In this document: piece by piece, positions 23,258 to 34,384 of the stretch
How the letters are laid out: each line of letters begins with the position of its first letter
Numbering within the stretch: position 1 is the stretch's first letter
Origin: Plantago ovata
Taxonomy: Eukaryota > Streptophyta > Magnoliopsida > Lamiales > Plantaginaceae
DNA: 64,000 nucleotides
NCBI GenBank assembly: GCA_028274465.1
Contig: CM051458.1
Span: forward strand, 59,323,253 to 59,387,252
Direction: 5' to 3'
Notes under the pieces: generated by a model
Database searches by the model: none
Seen by the model: only the letters and a program-made list of their open reading frames with translations
Told to the model about the DNA's origin: nothing
Program-made: the position numbers and the translations under genes

Positions 23258-24526
23258 TGATGAACGGAGATTTGTCAGGTCTCGATTCAGCAAATAAATT
23301 TGTAATTTAGCCAAAGGCAATCCACAACTACAACGAAAACCGTAGTGTAGCAGTAGAATGACTCGAGTGTCGTTCTCTCAGGACTATAACTAGCTTTATC
23401 TATTTAAAAAGAGAATATAAAACAGCAGACAGATAGCAAAGGGGGTTTCTAGCAGATAATGGAGATTGGTGATAGTATGGTCCTTATTAACATAACGGGT
23501 CGATAATCATGCATAAATTCCTCGGTCTTGCATAGAGATCTTTGAATCAATCTAGTGTCCGGTTGAAAATATTAAGCACTACGAAGATAATTGGTCTGAC
23601 AAGTCAATCACGATTGTCCTAATGTGTTCCGTAATTATTCAACACTACGAAGATAATTTGTCTGATGGTCGACAAGTGTCCAATTGTGCATAATAATTAA
23701 TACAACATACGAGAATTTTGGTTGCAACTGATCAACGAAATAAAGCAATGACACGGAGTATAATGCGCGATATAGCCATTAGCATGATTATCTTCCCTTC
23801 GCTAAGAATTCACATACTACCACCAACGATAAGTTTATCTACTCATAATAGGCATGCAATCAACAGAAATCATAGAAGAAAACATATTGAAAGATAAATA
23901 AAATAAGTAGATTAAACTGTAAGATACAAGTTACCGAAGGTTGTCAATCTCCGAAGAATTGCGATCCTACGAGCTCCAATCCGCTATGACAAAGTATCCC
24001 CTAAGCTACAGAACTCCCAGGACAGGCCCAGGGAAGTTCCTACCTAAAACTATAGAGAGAGGTGAGAAAGTAGGTCTGGAAAGATATGATTTTCGGAGAA
24101 AAACTGAGCACTATATATAGGCCCCGAAAAACCACGGGGCGGTTCGCCCCAGCATGCGGCGGTTCGCCCCCGGGTAATTCTCGCGGAATTCCGCGTTTTC
24201 GATGCGTTTTTGGATTTCTTCCCCTTTTCGGACTCGGTTTCTGACTTCTAGTAGCCTTCTAACCTCCAGATTCGGCCCCTAGACTTCAAATCCTATCTGG
24301 AAACCTTCAGATACTCCAAATAGGCTTCTGGAACACCAATTCCTTGTAAACTTCAATATAATTGCCCGGAAATCTTCGAATTTCAACCAAAACCTGTAAA
24401 ATAAAATCTAAAGGGAAACGTGACACTATTCTAATAAAATGCACTAAAATATAGCTTAATTAACATAGAGGATAGCTAAAATAGGTGAAAAAGACTCGAA
24501 TGAAAGTGTAAAATACACATTCATCA
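23258..24526 (-). repeat. LTR shared by C1 (as 5' LTR) and C2 (as 3' LTR)
   Basis: 1,269 bp, the same length as the LTR at 30250-31518. It is followed on one side by C1's primer site and on the other by C2's PPT, so it serves both elements. Confidence 0.92.
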
Positions 24527-26124
24527 AACTCCCCAAACCGAACCTTTTCTTGTCCTCAAGCAACTAAGCTAGACTCTAATACAAAAAACATGCAAGACAC
24601 AAAATGGAGTTTCATGCCAAATAAAATGAACTAATCTACTGAATCTACCAAATAACATATGAACAAAAACCATACAAAAAATCAAAGCATGAATATAGGT
24701 TGAAGAATCCCTCGATTGACTTATACACATCCACATAAGCACTTATGTCAAGACAAGATAGTCTCTCGTAACATTCTCTACCTGGACCTAGTCAGTGACG
24801 ACGTAATGAAGCATGCTAAGATACGAATGGTTGCCCCGTGCCTATGAAACTGAGGACTTACTGCTGTTCCACCATGTTAAGACTTTTCCTCAAAAGAGGT
24901 CGAACCAGTACTGGCTCTCATCAAACTAAGGAGGGTTCCTTATAAAAGATAACACTCCCCTATTCTATCCATCTCTCAAGTAAACTCTTAAGCTATTCAC
25001 CACTTCCTGAATGGCAGGACGAAGGTGGTCTAGAACAGATGACTCTTAAGACAAAAAAGATAAAAAATAGAAAATTACAACACGATTACGAACAATACAA
25101 AAATGGAAAAGACTCAACACTTTGCTAAACTGCTATTTGGCTTTCTTTTTGGACCCTTCTTTGCTTTTTTGGGGTCTTTTCTTTTTTCTTTCCAGATTCT
25201 TTTTTTTTTTCGTTTTTTTTCTTTTTCTCTTTTTTTCTCTGGAATTTTTTCTTTCTTCTTTTTTGTCGATTTTTTTTTTTTAGCCAGCAGTAGCATAACA
25301 AAAAGAGAAACAAAATGACTCACACGACTTCCCCAAACCTATTCGAAAGAATAGGTTGGAGTACAAAATTTACGGAAAAAGAAAAAATGAACTCACGATA
25401 CGAAAATGAAAAACAGAAACAAGTCTAACGATTGTGTAACCCCTCCCCAAACCTTTTCGGAAGAATAGGTTGTAAACAAAGGATTACACAACCTCACACT
25501 ACCTCCTTCCTAGGCATTTAGCAATCTCAAAGCATGGTGAAGACTTGTTGCCTCTTAGGTACATAATTATTCGGGAAACAACCATAAGACCCTAACATGC
25601 ATCATCCTATTATAAAGGCCTTCGTGAACCGCAGTAGAGAAAACACCACTAAGTGATGTCGAGACTACCATGCTTAACTAAGTGCAATACATAAATGTGA
25701 CAAGCCAAGCGAGAAAAACCTCAAACAAATTCATAGAGATGAAGCATACGATTAATGGCAAAGCTAGTTGGTCTACCCAATAAAAAAGTTCAAAAAATTC
25801 GGCAATAAACTCCATATAAAACATGCAAAACTATCCTAGGATGAGTGAAGTGAATGCAACCTAAAAAATCTAAGAAAGCAGTAAACGTGCAAATGCAAAT
25901 GCAGATGGATAAAGCATGCGAGGTACTATACTCATCCTACCAATACCAAGCTCCAAACTAACAACATCAGATCAATTAAATCCCATCCCCCCTCATGAAA
26001 TTAACGCTAGTCCCTAGCAGTAAGAAAATGAGGAAATAAGATGTGATACTAGATGTTACCTCATGGTTTGGCCTCGGTCGGCTGAGTATGCTGCTTGTGA
26101 TTTATTGGGCCTCTTCCGGGAGCT

Positions 26125-26334
26125 TTATAGGATGTCATCAGGTCCTCTGGTATGCGTGGTAGTTTCAATCATGGGCCGGATAGGAACAACTCCTCTATTA
26201 GGATCATCATTGCCCGTATGGCCTTCATTGTCACTACTTTCACGCACATCCTCACCAGTAGAGTTGTAGTGGCAGGTAGAATTCTGAAGATTAGCCGCCG
26301 CTGTTATGGAATTCTCCACCCTGAAGCCCTCCAA
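26125..26334 (-). CDS. Small acidic reading frame of the 3' cassette (C2 copy)
   Basis: 69 codons from an ATG, of unknown family. The pattern shared with A (4046-4255) and E (about 52470-52620) includes MEG-R-E-SI, AA, NST or SST, DV-(D/E)SSDNE and a DD near the end. Possibly the last exon of the same unit as the upstream frame. It could be chance conservation of a recently copied repeat. Confidence 0.3.
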   Translation of the reverse strand: MEGFRVENSITAAANLQNSTCHYNSTGEDVRESSDNEGHTGNDDPNRGVVPIRPMIETTTHTRGPDDIL

Positions 26335-26661
26335 TAGGATGTGAACTGTTGAAGGGGAAAGGGCAGTGGTATCAGGACCTCCCCCTCCAACGTTTTACAC
26401 CACAAGAAGGTTTCAGTAAGCTGCTCGGATACTCAGAAGTCTTCTACCTTTTTCTCCAATTTCGACCACATTCTCTACGGTTGATCCGACCGATGTCTAT
26501 ATGATGCTCACTTTAGAGGCAGGCAAGGGGCACCCCAACAAGGTGCTGGGCACCCATGTCATTATGTTTGGAACCAAGCTAGCGCCTCGGAATCTTCTAG
26601 CAACTACGAACTCAAGATCGAATCCGTCGCGGAGAGAATGTCCCGGTGCCTTCTAGTTCAC

Positions 26662-26898
26662 TCAAACTTTGCAGTCCTTGTGATGGAGGGCTGACGTAAT
26701 AATGGTTTCTGTCCCTTCGGTGGTGCATGAATAGGCATAGGAGTCCTTACTCCAGGTGTACTCTAGCTCCTCCTCTTGAATAATCCACGACGTTGTTGCA
26801 AAACCCCTTGGCTCGAACGCACATCTAGCGAGGTCACCTTCCTTGACATGGTTCTTCACAGCAATCATACGGGAATGCTCCTTTCCTTGGTATTGTAC
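26662..26898 (-). pseudogene. Conserved reading frame of the 3' cassette (C2 copy, early stop)
   Basis: Begins at the candidate splice acceptor. It shows HSRMIAVKNHVKEGDLARC, FATTSWIIQEEELEYTWSKD and SYAYSCTTEGTETIITSALH, closely matching E, then stops at 26662 where E and A continue through the VNRKAPG region. Unknown function. Confidence 0.4.
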
Positions 26899-27440
26899 CT
26901 ACAAACAGCGGTTAGCACCTCGTATGACACAAAACTTACTCAAATACATACTAGTGTAAAAGCGAAACACACGAGTGATAAAATCAACAATCGAGCTCCC
27001 CAAACCGTAATGTCTAGCCTAGCTTCGTCATCATGCAACATTCCAATGCAACTACTACATACAATACATCACATTATGCTCTTACTAGACAACCAATATC
27101 CTTGATAACAAGGCTAAATTCATACCATAGCAGCGAAAAAATTCAACCATCATAAATTCTCATACTCAACTATTAAGAATTCTATTGTCAAATCCACCAA
27201 CATTACATCAATAAACACATTCATAAGCAAGAAATCAAAGATAAAGACACATTGCAGAACAAGATATATCATCTAGTAGCAAAATACCCAAATCAACAAT
27301 CCAAGCAAAATTGAGCATGCAATTGATAGTAAATAACATGTCTAATCACACAAACAACATACCCATGCATCAAATAAGCATAATTGAAGCTCAAAATAGA
27401 AAACCCCCAAATTCAAAAATTAGGGTTCTAAGGATGATAC
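26899..27440 (-). other. Candidate intron in the 3' cassette of C2
   Basis: Donor CAGATCTGAG|GTATC, acceptor TTTGTAG|GTAC on the minus strand. 542 bp, T-rich. The borders are the same as in A and E. Confidence 0.6.
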
Positions 27441-27889
27441 CTCAGATCTGCAAATCTAACGAATTAGGATGAAATCTGTTTGGATAGGATGATAGATCAT
27501 GTAATAGGCTTCGATTTAAGCTAAAGAACACTCAACTTGGTCCAGAAATGAAGAAGTTATGAAGATTTAAATGTAAAATCGCACTTTTCGGGTTTTTTGG
27601 GAGGATGAATGAAGAAGAATGAAGAAAATTAGGTTTTGGGAAGAAATCCGCGTTTTTGAAGTTCTGGGACCGTGGGGCGGTTCGCCCCGTGCTCCCCAGT
27701 GCGGGGAGACGGTCTCCGACGTCAGAAAATGCGGTTTTAATCCCCGAAACCAATTTTTTCAAAAAACCACTCGAAAAATCTCACTCAACATAAGCATATA
27801 CGACATAGACATGAACAAATTCGCATATGAGAAGAAAATAGTTCAAGAATGAATGCATGCAGAAAAGCAGTAAAGAAAGCGATAAAAAT

Positions 27890-27907
27890 TCCGGGTTGCC
27901 TCCCGGA
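27890..27907 (-). other. Conserved hairpin after gag-protease (C2)
   Basis: TCCGGG/CCCGGA stem, 6-base loop, same position relative to the gag-protease stop as in the other three copies. Confidence 0.75.
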
Positions 27908-27950
27908 TAGCGTCATTGTTTAAAGTCTTTGACTCGACTCCTGTCTGCGC

Positions 27951-30104
27951 CTATCTCTTCTTTTTGCGGGTACTAGGCTTCCCCTTCATTGATCTCCTTT
28001 CCATGCCACGAACCTGTGAATAAGAAAGAATATAGGTTGCAAGACCACAGTAGTGAGTAGTGATATCAGGCGGTTCAGGTGGATCAGGTATGTCTTGCAA
28101 CACGTGTTGCTTGCCATCCACTTCGATAGTGCAAGTTCATTGGTAAATGTCCATCACAGAGCGTAGTTTGGTCAAGAATGTTTGCCCTAAGAGTATGACA
28201 TCCCCCGTTCTAGGTGCAGACGCCGGCATAACTACAAAATTGGTGTATATAGATGCTTCACCAATCTTGACCAACACATTTTTCACAACGCCCTCAGGTC
28301 TCATAAAGGATCCATCCGCCAGTTGCACAATAGCCCTTTGCTCAGATAGTTTTCCAATGTTGCTCTTTTCAAACACATTCAAAGGAATTATGTTTGAGTA
28401 GGATCCCGTGTCTAGTGTGGCACGGACATCTTCAAGCTCACCAATCCCTACCTTAACGTCGAAACTTTTAGGGAGTGGTTCGGGATCCTCTTGCTCCTCA
28501 TCACTTGTGTCAGAACCAAGGTCCTTCTCTTCATCCTCAGCCTGTAGAAGTTCTTCCTTCATGCAACACTCGCACCTAACAACCTTCCTGATGGTGATTT
28601 CGTCAGGTACATCACCAGCCAATGTAATGGCATTTGACTTCACAGTGCTGCTGGGTAGTTTGCCTTGTTCCCTACTTGCTCCTCGGTCGATCAACTCTTG
28701 CATCTTTTGATGGGCAAGCCTAGTGCTTTCTTCCAACCTATCGAGCCTTGCCCTAGTCTTCTCGGAATCTTCTTTATACCGTTTGAGAAAACTTTGTGTG
28801 TGATCTACCATCTTTTGCAAGTTCTCCATCAGTTGAGCCGACTTCGACTTCGGTGGCTCTTTCGGAGCGGGGTTTTCGCAGTGATCATTACCATAGTTCA
28901 GCCTACTACGGTCTTGGTTAGGTCCATAAGTTTGGTTAGCCGGTGCATATCCTTGATTGTTTCGGAATCCTCTTCTCCAAAATCCACCTCGAGGATTCCT
29001 ACCGTCTTGTCCGTAGCTAACTTCTTGAGTACCAAACTCCGTAGCAAAGGCTTCTTATTCGCCTCCTCGAGCCCAGTTGCCATCATCGTATGCCAGTTCC
29101 GATCTACACATGTGAGCCCCATGCCCATAGTTCTTGCATATTCGGCATACTTCGTTCGAAACAGTTGTTCCGGTGGCGCTCTTGAGGACTTGCTTCAATT
29201 CGTTGGTAAAGCACTCGAATTGATCCCCATTCCCCCTGTACATAGGGGCTTCTTGAGTCGGTGGAGCTTCAGGTCCACGTCTCCTAACCATTGCTCTTGG
29301 GTCCTTGAACTGCGAACCCTTAGCAAGCCTTTCGAAAACTGCCCAGACGGCTTCTGCGGTTTCCTCCCAAATATTGCCTCGGCATTGGAAATCCACCACT
29401 TGTTGGTTCTCGAAGGTTAGTCCATTGTAGAAGTGTTGGACTAGGTCGGAAAGTTCAAAACCATGGTGAGGGCACTTGTTCGTGAGATCTTGGAACCTCT
29501 CGAATGCGGTGTAGATGGTCTCATCATAGTCCTGCTTGAATCTAGTGATCTCCGCCTTAAGCGCGGTAGTCAACGTGTGAGGGAAGTATTTCTCCATGAA
29601 AGCTGAAAAAACCTTCTCCCAAGTGTCCGGCGAGCCTGCTGGAAGAGAACTTAACCATGACTTGGCTCTGTCGCCAAGTCCCATAGCAAAAACCTTCATC
29701 CTCAACTCATCCGTTGTTATGTCAGCTCCGGGTCGTGGGAGTTGGTTGACGAAATCATCGATATCGTGCAAGTACCCCATCACATCTTCCCTTGATAAGC
29801 CATAGAACCTCGGAAGTTGTTGGAATGCGTGGTTCTTGATCTCCGGATCTCGGGTTGCAGACGAAAGAACAATCGCCGGTCCCCTCATACGATCCTTGGT
29901 GGGTTGAACCCATGCTTTCAGTGGTCTAGCTTCTGCCATTCCGTCGATTTCCTTGAAAAGACTAAGTAGAGATTCAGAGAAATCGGTTTCCTCTATTTCC
30001 TCTAGTGCGCGCCTTTCAAGTAGTCGCCTTCTTTGGTGGTAGACTCTGTCGATCTCAGCAATTGAATCAGCAAGCGGTGTTCCTGCAGAACGTGTATGCG
30101 GCAT
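27951..30104 (-). pseudogene. gag-protease of C2 (two or more stops, no frameshift)
   Basis: 718 codons in one frame from ATG 30104 to 27951. Gag core with LPRFYGLSREDVMGYLHDID and WEKVFSAFMEKYFPHTLT; intact CCHC knuckle CRICKNYGHGAHMC near 29130; a charged segment with MENLQKMVDHTQSFLKRY; the CECC cluster; retropepsin LDTGSYSNIIPLN and LLGQTFLTKLRSVMDIY. Stops replace a Glu codon at 29055-29057 and an Arg codon at 28137-28139. Compared with E it keeps a segment of about 23 codons around 28620-28690 that E has lost. No polymerase domain follows. Confidence 0.9.
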
Positions 30105-30228
30105 ACACAATCTGAAACAGACTAGGAAATCCGTATCAGAGAGAGATTAAAAAGGAAAACTAAAACTAATAGAATTAGGAATCTAAAGCTGTAAATATAA
30201 ACAAATTAAACAGAAAAAAGGAGTATAG

Positions 30229-30246
30229 TCCCCGGCAACGGCGCCA
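30229..30246 (-). promoter_or_regulatory. Primer binding site, tRNA-Asp type (C2)
   Basis: TGGCGCCGTTGCCGGGGA on the minus strand, three bases inside the 5' LTR. Confidence 0.88.
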
Positions 30247-30249
30247 ATT

Positions 30250-31518
30250 TGATGAACGGAGATTTGTCAGGTCTCGATTCAGCAAATAAATTTGTAATTT
30301 AGCCAAAGGCAATCCACAACTACAACGAAAACCGTAGTGTAGCAGTAGAATGACTCGAGTGTCGTTCTCTCAGGACTATAACTAGCTTTATCTATTTAAC
30401 AAGAGAATATAAAAAAGCAGACTGATAGCAAAGGGGGTTTCTAGCAGATAATGGAGATTGGTGATAGTATGGTCCGTCTTAACATAACGGGTCGATAATC
30501 ATGCATAAATTCCTCGGTCTTGCATAGAGATCTTTGAATCAATCTAGTGTCCTGTTGCAAATATTAAGCACTACGAAGATAATTGGTCTGACAAGTCAAT
30601 CACGATTGTCCTAATGTGTTCCGTAATTATTCAACACTACGAAGATAATTGGTCTGATGGTCGACAAGTGTCCAATTGTGCATAATAATTAATACAACAT
30701 ACGAGAATTTTGGTTGCAACTGATCAACGAAATAAAGCAATGACACGGAGTATAATGCGCGATATACCCATTAGCATGATTATCTTCCCTTCGCTAAGAA
30801 TTCACATACTACCACCAACGATAAGTTTAGCTACTCATAATAGGCATGCAATCAACAGAAATCATAGAAGAAAACATATTGAAAGATAAATAAAATAAGT
30901 AGATTAAACTGTAAGATACAAGTTACCGAAGGTTGTCAATCTCCGAAGAATTGCGATCCTACAAGCTCCAATCCGCTATGAAAAAGTATCCCCTAAGCTA
31001 CAGAACTCCCAGGACAGGCCCCGGGAAGTTCCTACCTAAAACTATAGAGAGAGGTGAGAAAGTAGGTCTGGAAAGATATGATTTTCGGAGAAAAACTGAG
31101 CACTATATATAGGCCCCGAAAAACCACGGGGCGGTTCGCCCCAGCACGCGGCGATTCACCCCCGGGTAATTCTCGCAGAATTCCGCGTTTTCGACGCGTT
31201 TTTGGATTTCTTCCCCTTTTTGGACTCGGTTTCTGACTTCTAGTAGCCTTCTAACCTCCAGATTCGGCCCCTAGACTTCAAATCCTATCCGGAAACCTTC
31301 AGATACTCCAAATAGGCTTCTGGAGCACCAATTCCTTGTAAACTTCAATATAATTGCCCGGAAATCTTCGAATTTCAACCAAAACCTGTAAAATAAAATC
31401 TAAAGGGAAACGTGACACTATTCTAATAAAATGCACTAAAATATAGCTAAATTAACATAGAGGATAGCTAAAATAGGTGAAAAAGACTCGAATGAAAGTG
31501 TAAAATACACATTCATCA
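30250..31518 (-). repeat. C2 5' LTR
   Basis: 1,269 bp, TGATGA/TCATCA ends. TATATATA at 31104-31111 on the minus strand, with two GC-rich units upstream of it (about 31125-31165). Confidence 0.92.
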
Positions 31519-34123
31519 AGACTCGAGACATTTGTACACTCAATACTTCCAGAAGAGCTTACATATTCTCAGCTAATGAGCTCAATTCTGATTGCTCTAA
31601 TCAGAGAAAATATGAAACTAAAATTCAAGAGTGCCTCTCCAGCTCAATAAGCTGTGATGCTCAAGGGTTGCTTTGTACCCGTGGTGGCTGATCCCCACAA
31701 AATCAATGAAGAAGAGGAAATTACAAGTGCTTGTGTGTACAAACATCTCGAGTTAGTCATACTAACGGACGATGATGAAGAAGAAGAGGATGAAAATATC
31801 CCAAAGGATACCAGTGATGATGATGAAGGAAAAGGTTCTAAGCACAACAAGTACGATGATGATGACAATCAAGGTCCTAGTCCTGATGTTGGTGGAGTTA
31901 AACTAACAGTTGTAGAGACTGAACATCAAGTTACTAAAAATCAGCAAGCTGACCAAACTCACAGTCAGCATCAAGAATCCACTCCTGCTCCTGCTGAGAC
32001 AAGTACTCAAGCAACTGAACAAGTTGTTGAAACTGAAGAAGAGTACGCCAGAAAGCGTGCTGAAATGCACTTAGGCAAAGCTAAGCTTTCTGATGCCGAG
32101 TTAGCTTTACTCGAAGCCAAGGTCACTGATCCAAACCTTGAAGATGAAGAAATGGATGAAGATTATCAAAGAGCACTTCAAAATAGTCTAAAGATTCATG
32201 CGAGACATACGCAGAATCTAGACATTGCTCAATCTTCAGGAGTGAACAACACGGAAGTCTCCTCCCTTCCACTTACTACTGGTGAAACTCTAGTTGTTGA
32301 GTCAAAAGAGTTTCCCTCAGCAACCACTCAACCGCAAGTGATTGAAGGTAAAGATTTGGGAACCAAGGTTGCTGGCCTTGACGAATCTGATGACGAAGAA
32401 GATCTATTCAACTTCTCAGCAAATGAAGAAGAAATAACAAAGAAAGCTGAACCCAAAGTGGTAGAAATTCCTCCACCATCTCTCATTAATGATGAAGGAG
32501 ATATGGAGAGAAGTCCCTTGCTGAGAAATGATGATCAATTCGCTACTGAGATCAAAGCTCATTCACTTACTCCCTCTCTAGTGCCGTTTCCTAACGTTGA
32601 GGATTTTACTTCTAGAATAAAGGCACTAATGGTTGTTCTCAAAGCATGCCATGAAGAGGATGATGCATTGCTCGCTGAGAGTCCGCTTAACATTGGCAAA
32701 ATACTGGCTACAGTGCTGAAACGCACTACTTCTCTTACCATAGCTCAGAAAGACATCAGTCTACATCACAAAAGCTATGAAGAAGATGTCAGTCAAGCAC
32801 TCAAACTGGCTAAAAGTGCATTGAAAAAGGCTCAGGCTTTCATTGAAGAAAAAGTCGACAATGAGCGCAGACATGAGGAGAACTTAGCTTGTATTAAACA
32901 AGAACTTTCCAAGCTAACCACTGATCAGCAAGGCATAATTCTTAAATACAACAGCCTAAGTACTATTGCTGAAAATTGCAATGAGTTTTTCTCTCTACAC
33001 ATTCGACCGATGTTGCAATCCATGTCTAAGGGGGAAGATAGACAGAGAAAATTTTCAAGATCAAACAAACCCTCTGCTGAAGCGCCATTGATACTGCCTG
33101 GTCCACCTCCCAGAGAACCTCTTGCTGAAAAAGAGCAAAGTTATAAGAAACGAGCTGAAATAGATTCTGAGAGAAGTTCAGCAAATCCAAAAAGGAGAAC
33201 TTCTGCTGAAACTCAACAATACTGTCACACTGAGAGTCATCAAGATCTGAATTAAGATGATGATAATGATGATGACCAAACAATAGCTCAAGCAATAAGA
33301 GCTAGGCCTATTTCATCCTTAACTCCTTCTGACCAATCTAAACACTTCTCTTCTGACTCAAGATCTTCAGCAAGAGATCAAGAAAATGCTAAGTCAAGAA
33401 GAAGAAGGCAAAGACAGGAAGAAAAGAGTCTAGCCAGTATTGCAATTGGCACTGGCATTGAATATACAAAGACCAGCAATGAGGAAACAACTCAGAATGT
33501 GATCAGAAACCTACATGGTTGATGGATCATAAAGATGGAAGATCTTTTGGCCAATGATTTCTTTCCAACTGCTATACTTAATCAAATGTACACTTGGATT
33601 GAATTGAAAGTGAAAAGAAAAGAAAGGGATCCTCCTCCCTACCCAAGAAACATTGGTGCAATATGGCTGAACTTGGAAATCTTAGTAAGAAGAACTTCTA
33701 TCGGCAAGAATATAAAACAAGAGCCCGATTTAATTAAACCGATAGATGTTGCTTACTACAGTGATCCGTTAATCAAGAAGTCCAAGAAGAAATATGGCTT
33801 GATTCCTTATGAGTATTTTTATCTCACTGCCAAGGATCAAGAAGAAGATCTTCTCTGGTTAAGAAAGATTCATGCCAACAAGGGAATTTCAGATACTCAA
33901 CTTCTCCATGCTAGCAATTGGGTCATGAACTTGTGTGTACTTCACTACAAAGAAATGAATGGTGAAAACCTATCATTATACTGCCTGCAAGAATGCAAGG
34001 ATTATTCACCTTGAAGTCCGTAAGCTACTTGAAGATTACGAGAAGGACTGTGTTGAATTCTCTGCTCTTGCTGAGAAGAGTGTAAGGGAGATTTTGAGGA
34101 AATCTTCTGCTGGAATAGCTTAA
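31519..34123 (+). pseudogene. ORF-X of element B, 3' part
   Basis: Continues the gene interrupted at 20435. Features: VADPHKINEEEE with a following acidic run DDDEEEEDENIP (about 31680-31810); a UIM-like helix DEDYQRALQNSL at about 32155-32200; one TTGETLVVE unit; a heptad-rich region (about 32740-32960, IAQKDISLHHKSYEEDVSQAL); LAENCNEFFSLHIRPMLQSMSKG; then the C-terminal domain from about 33530 with IEFKV-like IELKVKRKERD, YYSDPLIKKSKKKYGLIP, YEYFYLTAKDQEEDLLWLR and LLHASNW. Stops at 33253-33255 and 33521-33523 and a frameshift near 34005 break it. The expected end is TAA 34121-34123. No transmembrane or signal segment is seen. Confidence 0.8.
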
Positions 34124-34384
34124 GTCCCTTGTAAAAAGCTTTGTTTGTTTTGTTTGCTGATTTTTGTAGTTATCTCTGAACTTTCTTGTAAACTTACTGA
34201 AAGATAAATATCAGCAATAAGCTTTTGACTCTTATTGGTTTTTGATTATGCAAACTACTCTTGCTTACTATTTTATTATTCAAGTATGATTGCATTATTC
34301 AACTGATTTATTCAACATCAGAAACCTCTAAAAGGGTAACAATTAATTTAGCCATGGATTGCTGACATCAAAAAGGGGGAAATT
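34124..34384 (+). other. 3' untranslated region and PPT of B
   Basis: 261 bp after ORF-X. The PPT is AAAAAGGGGGAAA at about 34370-34382, directly before the 3' LTR. A second purine run, TAAAAGGG near 34329, may be an accessory tract; multiple PPTs are known in sireviruses. Confidence 0.75.

Larger units (their letters stand above)
20436..24526 (-). mobile_element. Element C1: truncated gag-protease element
   Basis: Minus-strand member of the A/E family: a shared LTR (23258-24526), primer site, gag-protease and the start of the 3' cassette, cut off at 20436 inside the exon-like part just before the intron donor. The junction with B's ORF-X shows 6 bases of microhomology (AGGATG, 20436-20441). 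Its own 3' LTR is missing, together with about 340 bp of B that D retains (D about 46659-46996). Best read as a deletion that removed C1's end plus flanking B sequence. Confidence 0.85.
24541..27889 (-). other. 3' cassette of C2
   Basis: Same order as in A and E: GC-rich unit (27671-27710), intron-like segment (26899-27440), conserved reading frame (26662-26898 and beyond), acidic small frame (26125-26334), palindromes (25449-25470, 25336-25357), purine tract (25135-25285). The remainder, including 25500-26050, shows no coding sign. Confidence 0.8.
23258..31518 (-). mobile_element. Element C2: near-complete gag-protease element
   Basis: 8.26 kb with two 1,269-bp LTRs, a tRNA-Asp primer site (30229-30246), gag-protease with a few stops, the full 3' cassette and a PPT (about 24527-24540). 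It shares its 3' LTR with C1, giving LTR-internal-LTR-internal in tandem. The right edge is followed by AGACT (31519-31523); the matching left duplication was lost in the deletion at 20436. Confidence 0.9.

Noticed and set aside
28665-29420. Long open frame of 251 codons on the plus strand (and similar ones at 6627-7382, 21674-22264, 49410-49949)
   Set aside because: They lie exactly opposite the gag-protease frame in every copy and have no recognisable domain; the sense frame shows clear gag and retropepsin motifs.
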